Positions 55,583-64,000 of a DNA stretch of 64,000 nt are shown here, piece after piece. Position 1 is the first letter of the stretch; the number at the start of each line of letters is the position of its first letter. This DNA comes from Rhodoblastus sp. (lineage in GTDB: Bacteria; Pseudomonadota; Alphaproteobacteria; Rhizobiales; Beijerinckiaceae): NCBI RefSeq assembly GCF_019449565.1, contig NZ_JAGRPM010000040.1, positions 29,411-93,410 of the forward strand, given 5' to 3'. Position numbers and translations under genes: made by a program. The notes beneath the pieces are model-generated. The model saw nothing but the letters and a program-made list of their open reading frames with translations. It ran no database searches and had not been told where the DNA came from.

Positions 55583-56413
55583 ATGTCACACCTCGGAATC
55601 CTGGAGCCTGGCAGCCGCCATGACCTGCGCGTCGGGATTTCTCCCGACGCTCCCGACGAAGGCCAATTGCCTGACGAGGGCGAGGGCGCATTCGGTTACG
55701 CCCATTCCTACGAAACGGCGTCGCGCTATGACGGGCCGGGGCTGCGCGTTGTGCTGTTCTTGTCGGGATGCCTGTTGCGCTGCTCCTATTGCCACAATCC
55801 CGATACCTGGCATCTGAAGGACGGGACTTACATCTCGGCGCAACAGGTCATCGATCGGCTCGCCGGCTTTGCTCCGGCGCTCCGCGCGCTTAACGGCGGC
55901 CTGACGATTTCGGGCGGGGAGCCGATGGTGCAACTCGCCTTCACCCGGCGGATTCTGGCCGCAGCCAAGCAGATGGGGCTTCACGCGGCGATCGAGACAT
56001 CGGGCTATCTCGGCGACCGTGTGGACGACAAATATCTGGAGAACCTCGACCTCGTCCTGCTCGACATCAAGAGCTCAGATCCGCAGACCTATCGCGCGGT
56101 GACCGGCAGGGATCTCGATCCCACCTTGCGCTTCGCCGAGCGCCTGGCCGCCATGGGCAAGCCAGTTTGGGTCCGGTTCACGCTGGTGCCGGGCTTCACG
56201 GATGATCCGGCGAATGTCGAGGGAATCGCGCGCTTTGTCGCCCCGATGAAGAATGTCGAATGGGTGGAGGTGCAACCCTTCCATCAGCTCGGCGCATTCA
56301 AATGGAAGGCGATGAAGCTCGAATACAAACATGTCGACACGCCGACGCCTACGCCGGATCTCATAGAGCGCGTGTTCGAGCAATTTCAAAACGCGGGCTG
56401 CAACGTCCGCTAG
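55583..56413 (+). CDS. pflA: Pyruvate formate-lyase activating enzyme
   Basis: 276 aa radical SAM enzyme that abstracts the H atom from the Gly of PflB. The cluster motif is Cys63, Cys67 and Cys70 in GCLLRCSYCHNP. ISGGEPMVQ binds SAM, and VLLDIKSSDPQTYRAVTGR is typical of the family. About 25 extra N-terminal residues precede the usual start. It begins 13 bp after pflB, in the same operon. Confidence 0.95.
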   Translation: MSHLGILEPGSRHDLRVGISPDAPDEGQLPDEGEGAFGYAHSYETASRYDGPGLRVVLFLSGCLLRCSYCHNPDTWHLKDGTYISAQQVIDRLAGFAPALRALNGGLTISGGEPMVQLAFTRRILAAAKQMGLHAAIETSGYLGDRVDDKYLENLDLVLLDIKSSDPQTYRAVTGRDLDPTLRFAERLAAMGKPVWVRFTLVPGFTDDPANVEGIARFVAPMKNVEWVEVQPFHQLGAFKWKAMKLEYKHVDTPTPTPDLIERVFEQFQNAGCNVR

Positions 56414-56467
56414 ACTAGCCGGCGCCCGCGCGAATTCATTTTTTCCTCCTTGCCAGGAATGACCCCC

Positions 56468-58072
56468 ATGTTAGACGCTGCTCGCGAAATCATCGGGAGC
56501 CAACCGATTCTTGCGGCGTTTCTCGCCATCGGTCTCGGCTATCTCGTTGGCCAAATCAATATTTTCGGATTTTCGCTCGGGGTTGGCGGCGTTCTGTTCG
56601 TCGGCCTAGCGATCGGCGCTTTTGCGCCCAAGGCCCAGATCATCGGTCCGATCGGCCTGACCGGCCTGATCATGTTTCTTTACGGGATTGGCATCCTCTA
56701 CGGGCGGCAGTTCTTCGAGGGCATGGCGGGGCCGGCTGGCCGGCGATATAATCTACTGGCGCTCATCGCGGTTGCGGCGGGTCTCGTGGTGGCGCTCGGA
56801 TTGGGCCACGCTTTCGGCATCAAGCTCGGCCACACGCTCGGCATATTTGCCGGATCGATGACGAGCACCGCCACCCTGCAGGCGGCATTGGACGTCATGC
56901 AGAACAAGGAGCCCTCGATCGGCTATTCGATCGCCTATCCGTTCGGCGTGATCGGTCCCATCCTGTGCATCTATTTCATGACCCAGAAGGTCAAGCCGAA
57001 ATTTCCGGACAAGACGCCGCACTTCCACATGGCGGAAATTTCGCTCGGCGAGCAGTTCCCGAAACAAAGGTTCGACGAACTCAACGCGAAACTGCCGCAA
57101 GGCCTTCAGGTCACCATGATCCGCAAGTCGGGAGAAAATCTTCTTCCCACCGACGAAATCATGCTCGCGCCTGGAGACGGCTTGTTCGTCATCGCCGAAA
57201 GCAAAGCCACGATTTCGCAAGAAGCCGAACGGCTCGGGAAGGTGGAGCAGGGCCGGCTTCTCAAGGATCGCTCCGACCTCGATTATATCAGGGTCTTCGT
57301 GGGCAAGGCCAATGTGGTTGGCGTGCCGCTCGAAAAACTTGTGCTGCCGCCGGGGTTCCCGCACGAAATTCTGCATGTTCGTCGATATGACGCCGACATG
57401 GTGCCGGCGCCAGATCTGGAGCTCGAATTCGGAGATCGGGTCGGCGTGCTGACGTCGCCGGATCACAAGGAAGATATCAGGCGGTTTTTCGGCGACTCCG
57501 TGAAGGCGGCCGCCGAGTTCAGCTATGTCTCGCTCGGGATCGGCATGGTCCTCGGCGTCCTGCTTGGACTGATCCCGATTCCGATTCCAGGCGTCGGAGT
57601 TGTTACGCTGGGAATCGGCGGCGGACCGCTGATCGTCGCGCTCATCCTTGGCAAGCTGCGTCGCACCGGGCCGATGCTCTGGACCATGCCGCTGCCTGCC
57701 AATATCGTTCTCAGGAATTTTGGACTCGCGATTTTCCTCGCGGCGGTCGGAGTCAACGCGGGGCAGCCCTTCGTGAAGACCCTTTCGGAAGCGGGACTGT
57801 CGATGCTTTTCATCGGCGCCGCCGTCCTGCTGACGACCGTGCTGATTGTCCTGCTGGTGGGTCACTTCGTGATGAAAATCCCATTCGACGATCTGGTTGG
57901 CGTCGCGTCGGGCGCGACCGGGAACCCCGCCATTCTGGTTTATTCCACGCGCATGGCGCCGACCGAACGTCCGGATATCGGCTACGCGATGATTTTCCCT
58001 TCGATGACGATCGCGAAGGTCATCGCCGTGCAGGTCGTCGGCCTGCTTTTGAGCACGGGAGCAGGCGGGTGA
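56468..58072 (+). CDS. AspT/YidE-YbjL-type antiporter with TrkA_C domain
   Basis: About 534 aa. Two homologous membrane halves (about 10-165 and 365-530) carry the family glycine pattern (GPIGLTGLIMFLYGIGILYG; SMTSTATLQAAL in half 1, SGATGNPAILVYS in half 2). TrkA_C-like regulatory regions lie between them (about 190-340; DRSDLDYIRVFVGKANVVG). AGGA is 9 bases before ATG 56468; ATG 56459 also fits. Family members exchange aspartate for alanine or export organic acids. Sitting between pflA and the phosphotransacetylase, it may export a fermentation product or exchange amino acids; the substrate is inferred. Confidence 0.85.
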   Translation: MLDAAREIIGSQPILAAFLAIGLGYLVGQINIFGFSLGVGGVLFVGLAIGAFAPKAQIIGPIGLTGLIMFLYGIGILYGRQFFEGMAGPAGRRYNLLALIAVAAGLVVALGLGHAFGIKLGHTLGIFAGSMTSTATLQAALDVMQNKEPSIGYSIAYPFGVIGPILCIYFMTQKVKPKFPDKTPHFHMAEISLGEQFPKQRFDELNAKLPQGLQVTMIRKSGENLLPTDEIMLAPGDGLFVIAESKATISQEAERLGKVEQGRLLKDRSDLDYIRVFVGKANVVGVPLEKLVLPPGFPHEILHVRRYDADMVPAPDLELEFGDRVGVLTSPDHKEDIRRFFGDSVKAAAEFSYVSLGIGMVLGVLLGLIPIPIPGVGVVTLGIGGGPLIVALILGKLRRTGPMLWTMPLPANIVLRNFGLAIFLAAVGVNAGQPFVKTLSEAGLSMLFIGAAVLLTTVLIVLLVGHFVMKIPFDDLVGVASGATGNPAILVYSTRMAPTERPDIGYAMIFPSMTIAKVIAVQVVGLLLSTGAGG

Positions 58073-58135
58073 TGAACTAAAGCTCGAGCCAGGCATTACA
58101 GCAGAATTAGAACATTCGAACGGGGTTTGATTGTC

Positions 58136-59104
58136 ATGACATTGCCCGAAGCTGACAAACCGGTTCATATGCGCCACGAGAAATACGAGCGGCTGATCGC
58201 ACGGGCGCAGGAGGCGCCATCGGCGACGACGATCGTCGCCCACCCCTGCGACGAGACCTCGCTCAGGGGCGCCGTCGAAGCCGTCGAAGCCGGAATCATC
58301 GTCCCGGTCCTGGTTGGACCCAAGGCGAAAATCGAGAAAGTCGCGCGCGAAGCGGGCCTCGATATTTCCCATTACACTCTCGTCGACGCGCCGCACAGCG
58401 AGGCGTCGGCGGCGCAGGCCGTCGCGCTCATTCGCGAAGGCAAGGGCGAACTCCTGATGAAGGGCAGCCTGCATACCGACGAACTGATGCGCGCCGTCAC
58501 GTCCGGAACGACCGGCCTGCGCACCGCGCGCCGGATCAGCCATGTTTTCATCATGGACGTCCCGACCTATCCCGACGCGCTGTTCATTACCGATGCGGCG
58601 ATCAATATTTTTCCCGATCTCAAGGTCAAGCGCGACATCGTCCAGAACGCGATCGACCTGTTCGTCGGACTCGGAATGGGCGTCCCGCGGGTCGCCATAC
58701 TTTCCGCTGTCGAGACCGTCACGCCCGATATTCCGTCCACGATCGAGGCTGCGGCTTTGTGCAAGATGGCCGAACGCGGTCAGATCACCGGCGGCGTGCT
58801 CGACGGACCGCTGGCTTTCGACAACGCCATCGACCTCGAAGCCGCCCGCATAAAGGGCATCAAATCCGAAGTCGCTGGCCGGGCCCAGATTCTTGTCGTG
58901 CCGGATCTCGAAGCGGGAAACATGCTGGCGAAGAACCTCAGTTTCCTCGCCAATGCCGACGCCGCCGGAATCGTGCTGGGCGCCCGCGTCCCGATTATCC
59001 TGACCTCGCGCGCCGATTCCGTCCGCACCCGCATGGCGTCCTGCGCCATCGCCTCGCTTTATGCCGACGCGCGCCGCCGCGACTTAGCGCCCCCGGCGGA
59101 GTGA
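58136..59104 (+). CDS. Phosphate acetyl/butyryltransferase
   Basis: About 322 aa. PTA_PTB fold without the N-terminal MaoC domain seen in longer relatives. Motifs: [55 protein letters not shown]. It makes acetyl phosphate from acetyl-CoA and supplies acetate kinase, whose gene starts 5 bases after this one ends. The sequence is closer to the Ptb/short Pta type than to long Pta, so butyryl or propionyl substrates are possible. TTG 58127 is an alternative start. Confidence 0.9.
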   Translation: MTLPEADKPVHMRHEKYERLIARAQEAPSATTIVAHPCDETSLRGAVEAVEAGIIVPVLVGPKAKIEKVAREAGLDISHYTLVDAPHSEASAAQAVALIREGKGELLMKGSLHTDELMRAVTSGTTGLRTARRISHVFIMDVPTYPDALFITDAAINIFPDLKVKRDIVQNAIDLFVGLGMGVPRVAILSAVETVTPDIPSTIEAAALCKMAERGQITGGVLDGPLAFDNAIDLEAARIKGIKSEVAGRAQILVVPDLEAGNMLAKNLSFLANADAAGIVLGARVPIILTSRADSVRTRMASCAIASLYADARRRDLAPPAE

Positions 59105-59109
59105 GCGCC

Positions 59110-60327
59110 ATGGAAACGATCCTCGTCGTCAATGCGGGTTCATCGAGCCTCAAATTTCAGGTCTTTGCGATCAGTGGATCGCAAGATCTCGATTGTCTGG
59201 TCAGAGGGCAGATCGATGGCGTCGGAATGAGGCCCCGATTGCGTGCGGCGGCTGGCGACGGGGCGGCGCTGATCGACAAGGCCTTTGAATCGAACGAAAT
59301 ACCGGACCTCGAGGCGGCAATTTTTGAAGCCGGGGCGTGGTTGCGCGAGACGCAGAAGGTTGATCTGGTCGCTGTCGGCCATCGCGTAGTCCACGGCGGG
59401 CCTGATTTCGTCAACCCGGTTCGCGTCGATCGCGACATTATTGCGCGGCTCCGTCGTTATATTTCCCTCGCGCCTCTCCACCAACCGCACAATCTGGCGC
59501 CGATGCGCGCGCTTCTGGAGCGTCGCCCCGGGCTGCCGCAGGTCGCCTGTTTCGACACCTCGTTTCATCGCGGTCACGGCGCATTGGCGGACCATTACGC
59601 GCTGCCGCTGCGCTTTTACGAGGAAGGCGTGAGGCGTTACGGCTTTCATGGGCTGTCCTACGAATATGTCGCCGAACGCCTGCGTCAGATCGCGCCGGCA
59701 GTCGCGAACGGCCGCGTCATCGTTGCCCATCTCGGCAGCGGAGCTTCAATGTGCGCAATCGCGGGCGGCCGAAGCGTGGAAAGCACTCTGGGATTCACGG
59801 CGCTCGACGGCTTGCCGATGGGAACGCGGCCCGGGCAGATCGACCCCGGCGTGGTGCTTTACCTCATCATGGAAAAGGGCATGAGCCCCGGCGCGGTGCA
59901 GGACATGTTGTACCGCGAATGCGGTTTGAAGGGGCTTTCGGGCGTCAGCAACGACGTGCGCGAGCTTGAGGCCAGCGCCGATCCGAAAGCGGTTTTCGCA
60001 CTCGATTATTTCGCTTATCGCGTCGGCCTCAACGCAGGGATGCTGGCGGCGGCCATGGGCGGGTTGGATGGTTTCGTCTTCACGGCGGGAATCGGCGAGA
60101 ATTCTCCGACCATGCGCGCACGGATTGTCCAGAGGCTCGCCTGGCTCGGCATAACGCTTGACGCCGAGGCCAATCGCGAACGCCGAACCGTCATTTCCGC
60201 ATCCGAAAGTCGCGTCCCCGTCTATGTCGTGCCGACCAACGAGGAATTGATGATTGCGCGCCACACTCTGGAGACGCTTTCAAAACAAGACGCGTTCTGT
60301 TCGACGAAGGAGAAGACCGCAGATTGA
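59110..60327 (+). CDS. ackA: Acetate kinase
   Basis: 405 aa. Starts at [19 protein letters not shown], the standard N-terminal phosphate-binding motif. A longer open frame upstream overlaps the transferase gene and is not used. [41 protein letters not shown] and [10 protein letters not shown] are all in place. It converts acetyl phosphate and ADP to acetate and ATP, the energy-yielding last step of the Pfl-Pta-Ack route. Confidence 0.95.
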   Translation: METILVVNAGSSSLKFQVFAISGSQDLDCLVRGQIDGVGMRPRLRAAAGDGAALIDKAFESNEIPDLEAAIFEAGAWLRETQKVDLVAVGHRVVHGGPDFVNPVRVDRDIIARLRRYISLAPLHQPHNLAPMRALLERRPGLPQVACFDTSFHRGHGALADHYALPLRFYEEGVRRYGFHGLSYEYVAERLRQIAPAVANGRVIVAHLGSGASMCAIAGGRSVESTLGFTALDGLPMGTRPGQIDPGVVLYLIMEKGMSPGAVQDMLYRECGLKGLSGVSNDVRELEASADPKAVFALDYFAYRVGLNAGMLAAAMGGLDGFVFTAGIGENSPTMRARIVQRLAWLGITLDAEANRERRTVISASESRVPVYVVPTNEELMIARHTLETLSKQDAFCSTKEKTAD

Positions 60328-60462
60328 TTCCAATCGCTGGGCCGTCTGGTTGATGAACCCTTGAATTGCGCCGCGCCGTGGCGCCTTCGCCGCGATTGAT
60401 AATCCGTGAATGCAAGAGTACGGCGCGCTGCCGGGTGACAAACCGAAAAAAGGGGCAAGACA

Positions 60463-60957
60463 ATGGTTCAAAGAAAAATGCGGATGTTCATTGCGGCAGT
60501 CGCGACGTTTTTCATGTTTTCCGACATTGCGGCGGCGATGCCAATCGCTTCCGTGAACGATTCTGGCGGGATTTCGCCGATTTTCGTGCGTGGCGGCCGC
60601 GGCGGCGGCGCGCGCGGCGGCGGATTCCATGGTGGCGGAGCGCGCGGCGTTCATGGCGGCGCCTATCGCGGAGGCGGCGCGCGGGCCGGGGTTTATCGCG
60701 GTGGTCACAATGTTTATCGCGGGGGACACAATGTATATCGCGGCGGCCGCAATACGGTCGTCGTCGGCGGACGCGGCGCCTGGGGGCGCGGCTATGGCTG
60801 GCCAGCCGGCGGAGCGATCGCGGCCGGCGCCGCCGTCGGCGTCCTGACGGCGGGGGCAGCCGCGGCTTACGCCACGACACGGGCGCCGGCCGCCGGATTG
60901 TGCTGGTATTACAGAGACGCTTCGCGGCGTTCGGGCTTCTGGGACACCTGCCCTTGA
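60463..60957 (+). CDS. Gly/Arg-rich secreted protein
   Basis: 164 aa; AGGGG before the ATG. A signal peptide (MRMFIAAVATFFMFSDIAAA) precedes Gly-rich repeats (RGGGARGG, VYRGGHNVYRGGHN), a hydrophobic Ala/Gly segment (GGAIAAGAAVGVLTAGAAAA) and a tail GLCWYYRDASRRSGFWDTCP. The two tail Cys may pair. Proteins of this type are common in Hyphomicrobiales and have no assigned function. Confidence 0.75.
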   Translation: MVQRKMRMFIAAVATFFMFSDIAAAMPIASVNDSGGISPIFVRGGRGGGARGGGFHGGGARGVHGGAYRGGGARAGVYRGGHNVYRGGHNVYRGGRNTVVVGGRGAWGRGYGWPAGGAIAAGAAVGVLTAGAAAAYATTRAPAAGLCWYYRDASRRSGFWDTCP

Positions 60958-60968
60958 GAACGCCGGTT

Positions 60969-60999
60969 GCGGCTTCGGCGTCGAGCCGAAGCCGCTTTT
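60969..60999 (+). terminator. Rho-independent terminator
   Basis: GCGGCTTCGGC (60969-60979) pairs perfectly with GCCGAAGCCGC (60985-60995), followed by TTTT. It lies 12 bases after the Gly-rich gene and probably closes its transcript. Confidence 0.8.
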
Positions 61000-61029
61000 G
61001 AAAATCCTCGATAGCCAGGATGCGCGGCC

Positions 61030-61863
61030 ATGAACGACGGGAGCAAGGAAGCCACGCCCGCAGCCGACAAGACCGCTGGCGCCGTGGCGTCGGCGTCGCC
61101 GATCCAGACCTCATTCCAGGATCATATCGGCGTGATCGCCTTCGACCATTACGCCAAGCGCAACGCGCTGAGCCAGAGGATGATCGCCGCCGTTCTGGAC
61201 GCCCTCGAAAATTTCAGGTCGCGGCAGGCCCGCGTCGTCATCCTCCGATCGGCGCAAAACGCCAGCGTCTGGTCGGCCGGCTATTCGGTGGACGAATTGC
61301 CCAAGGCGGGCAAGGATCCTCTCCCCTATGACGACCCGCTGGAGCAACTCTTGCGCGCGGTGAAGGCGTTTCCGGCTCCTGTTATCGCCATGGTCCACGG
61401 CTCCGTCTGGGGCGGTGCCTGTGATCTGGTCATCGCCTGCGACCTCGTTGTCGCCGATGAGACCAGCGCCTTCGCGATCACTCCCGCCAAGATCGGGCTT
61501 CCCTATAACATGGTCGGGATCCTCAATTTCATGAGCCAGTTGCCGCTCGCCATCGTGAAGGAAATGTTCTTCACCGCCGACCCGATCGGGGCGGAGCGCG
61601 CGGAACGGGTTGGCGTCATCAACCGCCTCGTTCCGGCGGCTGCGCTCGAGGCGGAGACCCTGGCCTTCGCCCGTCATATCGCCACCCGTTCACCGGCGGC
61701 AATCGGCGCGTTCAAGGAAGCCATGCGCGCGATCAGCGGCGCGGTTTCCATCAACCCGGACACATATGAATATCTGCAGGGACTACGCCGCGATGTCTAT
61801 TTTGGTCCCGATTACCGTGAGGGCATCGCAGCCTTTCTGGAAAAACGGCCGCCGAAATTTTGA
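61030..61863 (+). CDS. Methylmalonyl-CoA decarboxylase-like crotonase
   Basis: 277 aa; AGGA 9 bases before ATG. Closely follows the E. coli YgfG/ScpB pattern over its length: KRNALS, VILRSAQNASVWSAGYSVDELP, DPLPYDDPLEQLLRA, MVHGSVWGGACDLVIA, GLPYNMVGI and EKRPPKF at the end. The active-site Tyr (GLPYN) is kept. The oxyanion-side His of YgfG (SAGHD) is Tyr here (SAGYS). It would turn methylmalonyl-CoA into propionyl-CoA. No methylmalonyl-CoA mutase is nearby, so the pathway is incomplete in this window. About 25 extra N-terminal residues are low-complexity. Confidence 0.82.
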   Translation: MNDGSKEATPAADKTAGAVASASPIQTSFQDHIGVIAFDHYAKRNALSQRMIAAVLDALENFRSRQARVVILRSAQNASVWSAGYSVDELPKAGKDPLPYDDPLEQLLRAVKAFPAPVIAMVHGSVWGGACDLVIACDLVVADETSAFAITPAKIGLPYNMVGILNFMSQLPLAIVKEMFFTADPIGAERAERVGVINRLVPAAALEAETLAFARHIATRSPAAIGAFKEAMRAISGAVSINPDTYEYLQGLRRDVYFGPDYREGIAAFLEKRPPKF

Positions 61864-62052
61864 ACGAATTGCTGGCGCCAGCGCCGTTTGAACGATCTCG
61901 ATGGCGTCAGCGGGGATCGATCAAAATTGTCATTGCGACAGGAAGCCTCTGGTCAGCCCCTCACGCGGCGAAACCATTTCAATGCACAAAGCGAGCTCGT
62001 AAAATCGACCGCAATCACAGCGAGCCGACTCGGCAATCTGATGGAGGGCGTG

Positions 62053-62394
62053 ATGCCGCAGACTGAATTGACCAGCGCGCAGATGAGGCGACGCTTTCGA
62101 TTGGCGCTCTGGGCGGAATTAAAAATATTATGGCCAATCGTGTCCGCCCTCCTCCTTATTCAATTTATACTCGGCATAATCGCTGGCTACATTGAACAGT
62201 GGTCGCTAGGGGAATCTCTTTATTTCACATCCATTACGGGACTCACGATTGGTTACGGCGATTTCGCGCCGAAACATTTCATTTCTCGCGTGGGCGCGGT
62301 AATTATTGGCATGGTCGGTGTGGTGCTCATGGGGCTTATTGCAGCCATCGCCGTGCGCGCCTTGGACGCTCAAGGGACAGACAGGCGGAGTTGA
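62053..62394 (+). CDS. Two-helix potassium channel (Ion_trans_2)
   Basis: 113 aa from ATG 62053, which has GGAGG 5 bases upstream; ATG 62041 and a longer frame exist. Helix 1 is KILWPIVSALLLIQFILGII. A pore loop with selectivity filter TIGYGD follows (YFTSITGLTIGYGDFAPKH), then helix 2 VGAVIIGMVGVVLMGLIAAI. There is no RCK domain. It should assemble as a tetramer in the inner membrane. Confidence 0.85.
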   Translation: MPQTELTSAQMRRRFRLALWAELKILWPIVSALLLIQFILGIIAGYIEQWSLGESLYFTSITGLTIGYGDFAPKHFISRVGAVIIGMVGVVLMGLIAAIAVRALDAQGTDRRS

Positions 62395-62436
62395 AGGTCA
62401 TTGCCAATTCGGTCTGGCGAGACGGCTGGCGCCTTC

Positions 62437-63378
62437 TCACTTCGCCTGTGGCGGAATGGCGCCGCGGAGATAGATGAACCAATAAACAGCGGCGACCATA
62501 ACTGAGCCGCCGATCATATTTCCGATGGTGACCGGGAGGAGATTCTCAAACCCTGCGGACGTCCATGTCAGCGAGCCGAAATCGGCCGGAGACTGATTGA
62601 TGGCCCGCCAGAATGTCTCGGGCGCCCAGTCCTTGATCAGGAGGGCGATCGTCAGGAAATAAACATTCGCAATGCTGTGCTCGAAACCGGCGGCGACGAA
62701 GGCCGCAATCGGCGGGACTATGGTGATTATGCGGCCTGCGGTCGTTCGCGCGCTGTAACACATCCAGACGGCGAGGCAGACGAGCGTGTTGCACATGACG
62801 CCCAGGGCAAACGCCGGGACCAGGCCGAGTTCGACCTTCGCCTTGGCGATGGACAAGGCCGTCAGGCCGACGCCTCCGCCGCCGAACGTGTATTGCGTCG
62901 TGAAGAACATCAGGACTGCCGTAAGTCCCGCGCCAAGAGAGTTTCCGGCAAAGGCGATGAGCCAGTTGGTCAGAAGGTCTTTTGTTTTCACACGCCCGCT
63001 CGCCCAGGCGATGACGATGAGGTTGTTGCCAGTGAAAAGCTCGGCACCCCCAACGACAACTAGGATCAGACCGACGGAAAATACAACACCGGTCACAAGT
63101 CGCATTATTCCGTAAGGCAAGCTCGCCGTGAACTTCGCGCCATCGGGGCCGATCGTTCCAACGATATTCCCGGAGCTGACGGTAGTAGCGAAGATGGCGC
63201 CGAAAGAGATGAAGGCGCCGGCGAGAACCGCCAGGACTAGGAGGGAGACCGGATCCACCGCGCATTTGCGCGCGCCTGTTTCCTCCGCGCGCTTCGCCAT
63301 CGCCGCTGGCAGAAGAGAATCGAAGGCGCCGAAACGGGCGGGCGTCCCAACCGAATTATCGGGAGATTGATCCAACAT
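62437..63378 (-). CDS. focA: Formate/nitrite transporter family channel
   Basis: 313 aa, with six membrane helices in the FNT arrangement. Family signposts are FISFGAIFATTV, GGAELFTGNNLIV, NWLIAFAGNSLGAG and FEHSIANVYFL, which contains the pore His. FocA moves formate and related acids across the inner membrane. Near pflBA it is the expected exit or re-entry route for formate, though it is convergent with the K+ channel and not in the pfl operon. A nitrite role cannot be excluded from sequence. Confidence 0.9.
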   Translation of the reverse strand: MLDQSPDNSVGTPARFGAFDSLLPAAMAKRAEETGARKCAVDPVSLLVLAVLAGAFISFGAIFATTVSSGNIVGTIGPDGAKFTASLPYGIMRLVTGVVFSVGLILVVVGGAELFTGNNLIVIAWASGRVKTKDLLTNWLIAFAGNSLGAGLTAVLMFFTTQYTFGGGGVGLTALSIAKAKVELGLVPAFALGVMCNTLVCLAVWMCYSARTTAGRIITIVPPIAAFVAAGFEHSIANVYFLTIALLIKDWAPETFWRAINQSPADFGSLTWTSAGFENLLPVTIGNMIGGSVMVAAVYWFIYLRGAIPPQAK

Positions 63379-63705
63379 TTCGAGAGATCCTCGAGAAAAT
63401 CCTCGTCAGATCGCCGCGCCCGGCGCCGCGGTCGCGCCAACCATCCGAGCTTTGAGCCTGATCCCGATTTCGGACCGGCTGGCCGCCACCGGAAGTCTTC
63501 GCCTCGCCCCGAACTTCCGGCTGGCTGACGAGCGAATTCTGCGCCGCGACGCCGATGCCGGCGTCGGGTCGAACCTCAGCAAGGCTTTACAGCCAGCTTC
63601 CGCCTTTTCGCGGGCCTCCGCAAGGCCCAGCCTGGGCCAATGGCGCGACGTTCGACTTTTCGCCGCCGGGCAAAATGAAACTTCAACGCTATCTGTTTCG
63701 GCGCG
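63379..63705. other. Intergenic region
   Basis: 327 bases containing the focA promoter side; no gene, repeat or RNA that I can support. Confidence 0.5.
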
Positions 63706-64000
63706 TCATACATCGCGTCCTCCCAGCGCTTTGGTCTTGCTTGCTCTCGGACCCAGCAATTGCTCGACCGCCGCGAGCCGGCGCTGGCCTTCTTCGGGCG
63801 GCGCGCCGCGCGCGTCCATCATGAGATGCAGCGCATCCAACGCCTTGACCGCCTCCGGACTTCCGGCAGGCGCGAGTTTGGGCAAGGCGGCGATCGCCCG
63901 CTCGGGATCGAGCGCGACGAGTTGCAACTGCTCCCTGAAAATGTCCTTGAAGCGCTGATTGTCGATCCGGTCGCCCGCCTTGTGCGATTCGCGGATGATC
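63706..64000 (-). CDS. C-terminal part of a DUF3141-like protein (runs off the window)
   Basis: About 97 codons are open to the window edge; the 5' end lies outside. The visible part is helical: FKDIFREQLQLVALDPERAI, AALPKLAPAGSPEAVKALDA, then PPEEGQRRLAAVEQLLG. This resembles the TerB-like tail of DUF3141 proteins, which are often encoded near phosphotransacetylase/acetate kinase genes. The assignment rests on the tail and the neighbourhood only. Confidence 0.45.
   Translation of the reverse strand, partial: IIRESHKAGDRIDNQRFKDIFREQLQLVALDPERAIAALPKLAPAGSPEAVKALDALHLMMDARGAPPEEGQRRLAAVEQLLGPRASKTKALGGRDV

Noticed and set aside
56753..58543. Minus-strand 596-codon frame opposite the AspT-type antiporter
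   Set aside because: Antisense of a recognisable membrane transporter; His/Arg/Asp-rich nonsense composition.

Overview
The window is high-GC chromosomal DNA from an alphaproteobacterium, most likely of the Hyphomicrobiales (a Methylocystaceae/Beijerinckiaceae-like relative is my best guess). This rests on protein style: Crp-family regulators, CHASE2 cyclase with FecR, DUF2254, TAXI-type binding protein, and a Gly-rich secreted protein with a CWYY...FWDTCP tail. It is not proven. I see no rRNA, tRNA or CRISPR array.

Region by region. 0.1-5.7 kb is a signalling island: a degenerate caspase-fold protein, a haem-binding DUF3365-HAMP membrane sensor, a Ser/Thr kinase, a class III nucleotide cyclase and a Crp-family regulator. 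Kinase and cyclase share a C-terminal helical module. 5.8-13.6 kb holds two repeat-built, probably exported proteins and a type I secretion ABC/HlyD pair, interrupted by an IS5-type remnant and a nearly intact IS701-family element. 13.8-26.1 kb is rich in cyclic-nucleotide readers: two cNMP-binding patatin phospholipases, each next to an HD-fold protein, a lone cNMP-binding protein, a second Crp regulator overlapping a CHASE2 cyclase, and a FecR protein. Decayed genes lie among them (integrase, IS21 transposase, HNH-like protein, macAB). 26.3-34.9 kb is a second type I secretion island: ABC protein, OmpA-like protein, pseudokinase/FGE-like fusion and an Ala/Gly repeat protein on one strand, HlyD on the other.

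34.9-40.7 kb is the most unusual part. A gene-free stretch carries a MITE-like element and a sharp AT-rich island. It is followed by a small candidate RiPP precursor, a B12-type radical SAM RiPP-maturation methyltransferase, and a cytoplasmic subtilisin-like protease flanked by helix-hairpin-helix-like modules. I read this as an uncharacterised peptide natural product cluster. The neighbouring type I exporter could serve it, but that link is inferred.

41-53 kb is mostly transport and housekeeping: gamma-glutamyltransferase, TAXI binding protein, beta-carbonic anhydrase with an AI-2E family permease, an outer-membrane MetA-like protein, a SulP transporter and DUF2254. 53.3-64 kb is an anaerobic fermentation module: pyruvate formate-lyase, its activase, an AspT/YidE-type exchanger, phosphotransacetylase, acetate kinase, a methylmalonyl-CoA decarboxylase-like crotonase, a small K+ channel, a formate channel, and the end of a DUF3141-like gene. 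Together these would convert pyruvate to acetate, formate and ATP and let formate cross the inner membrane.
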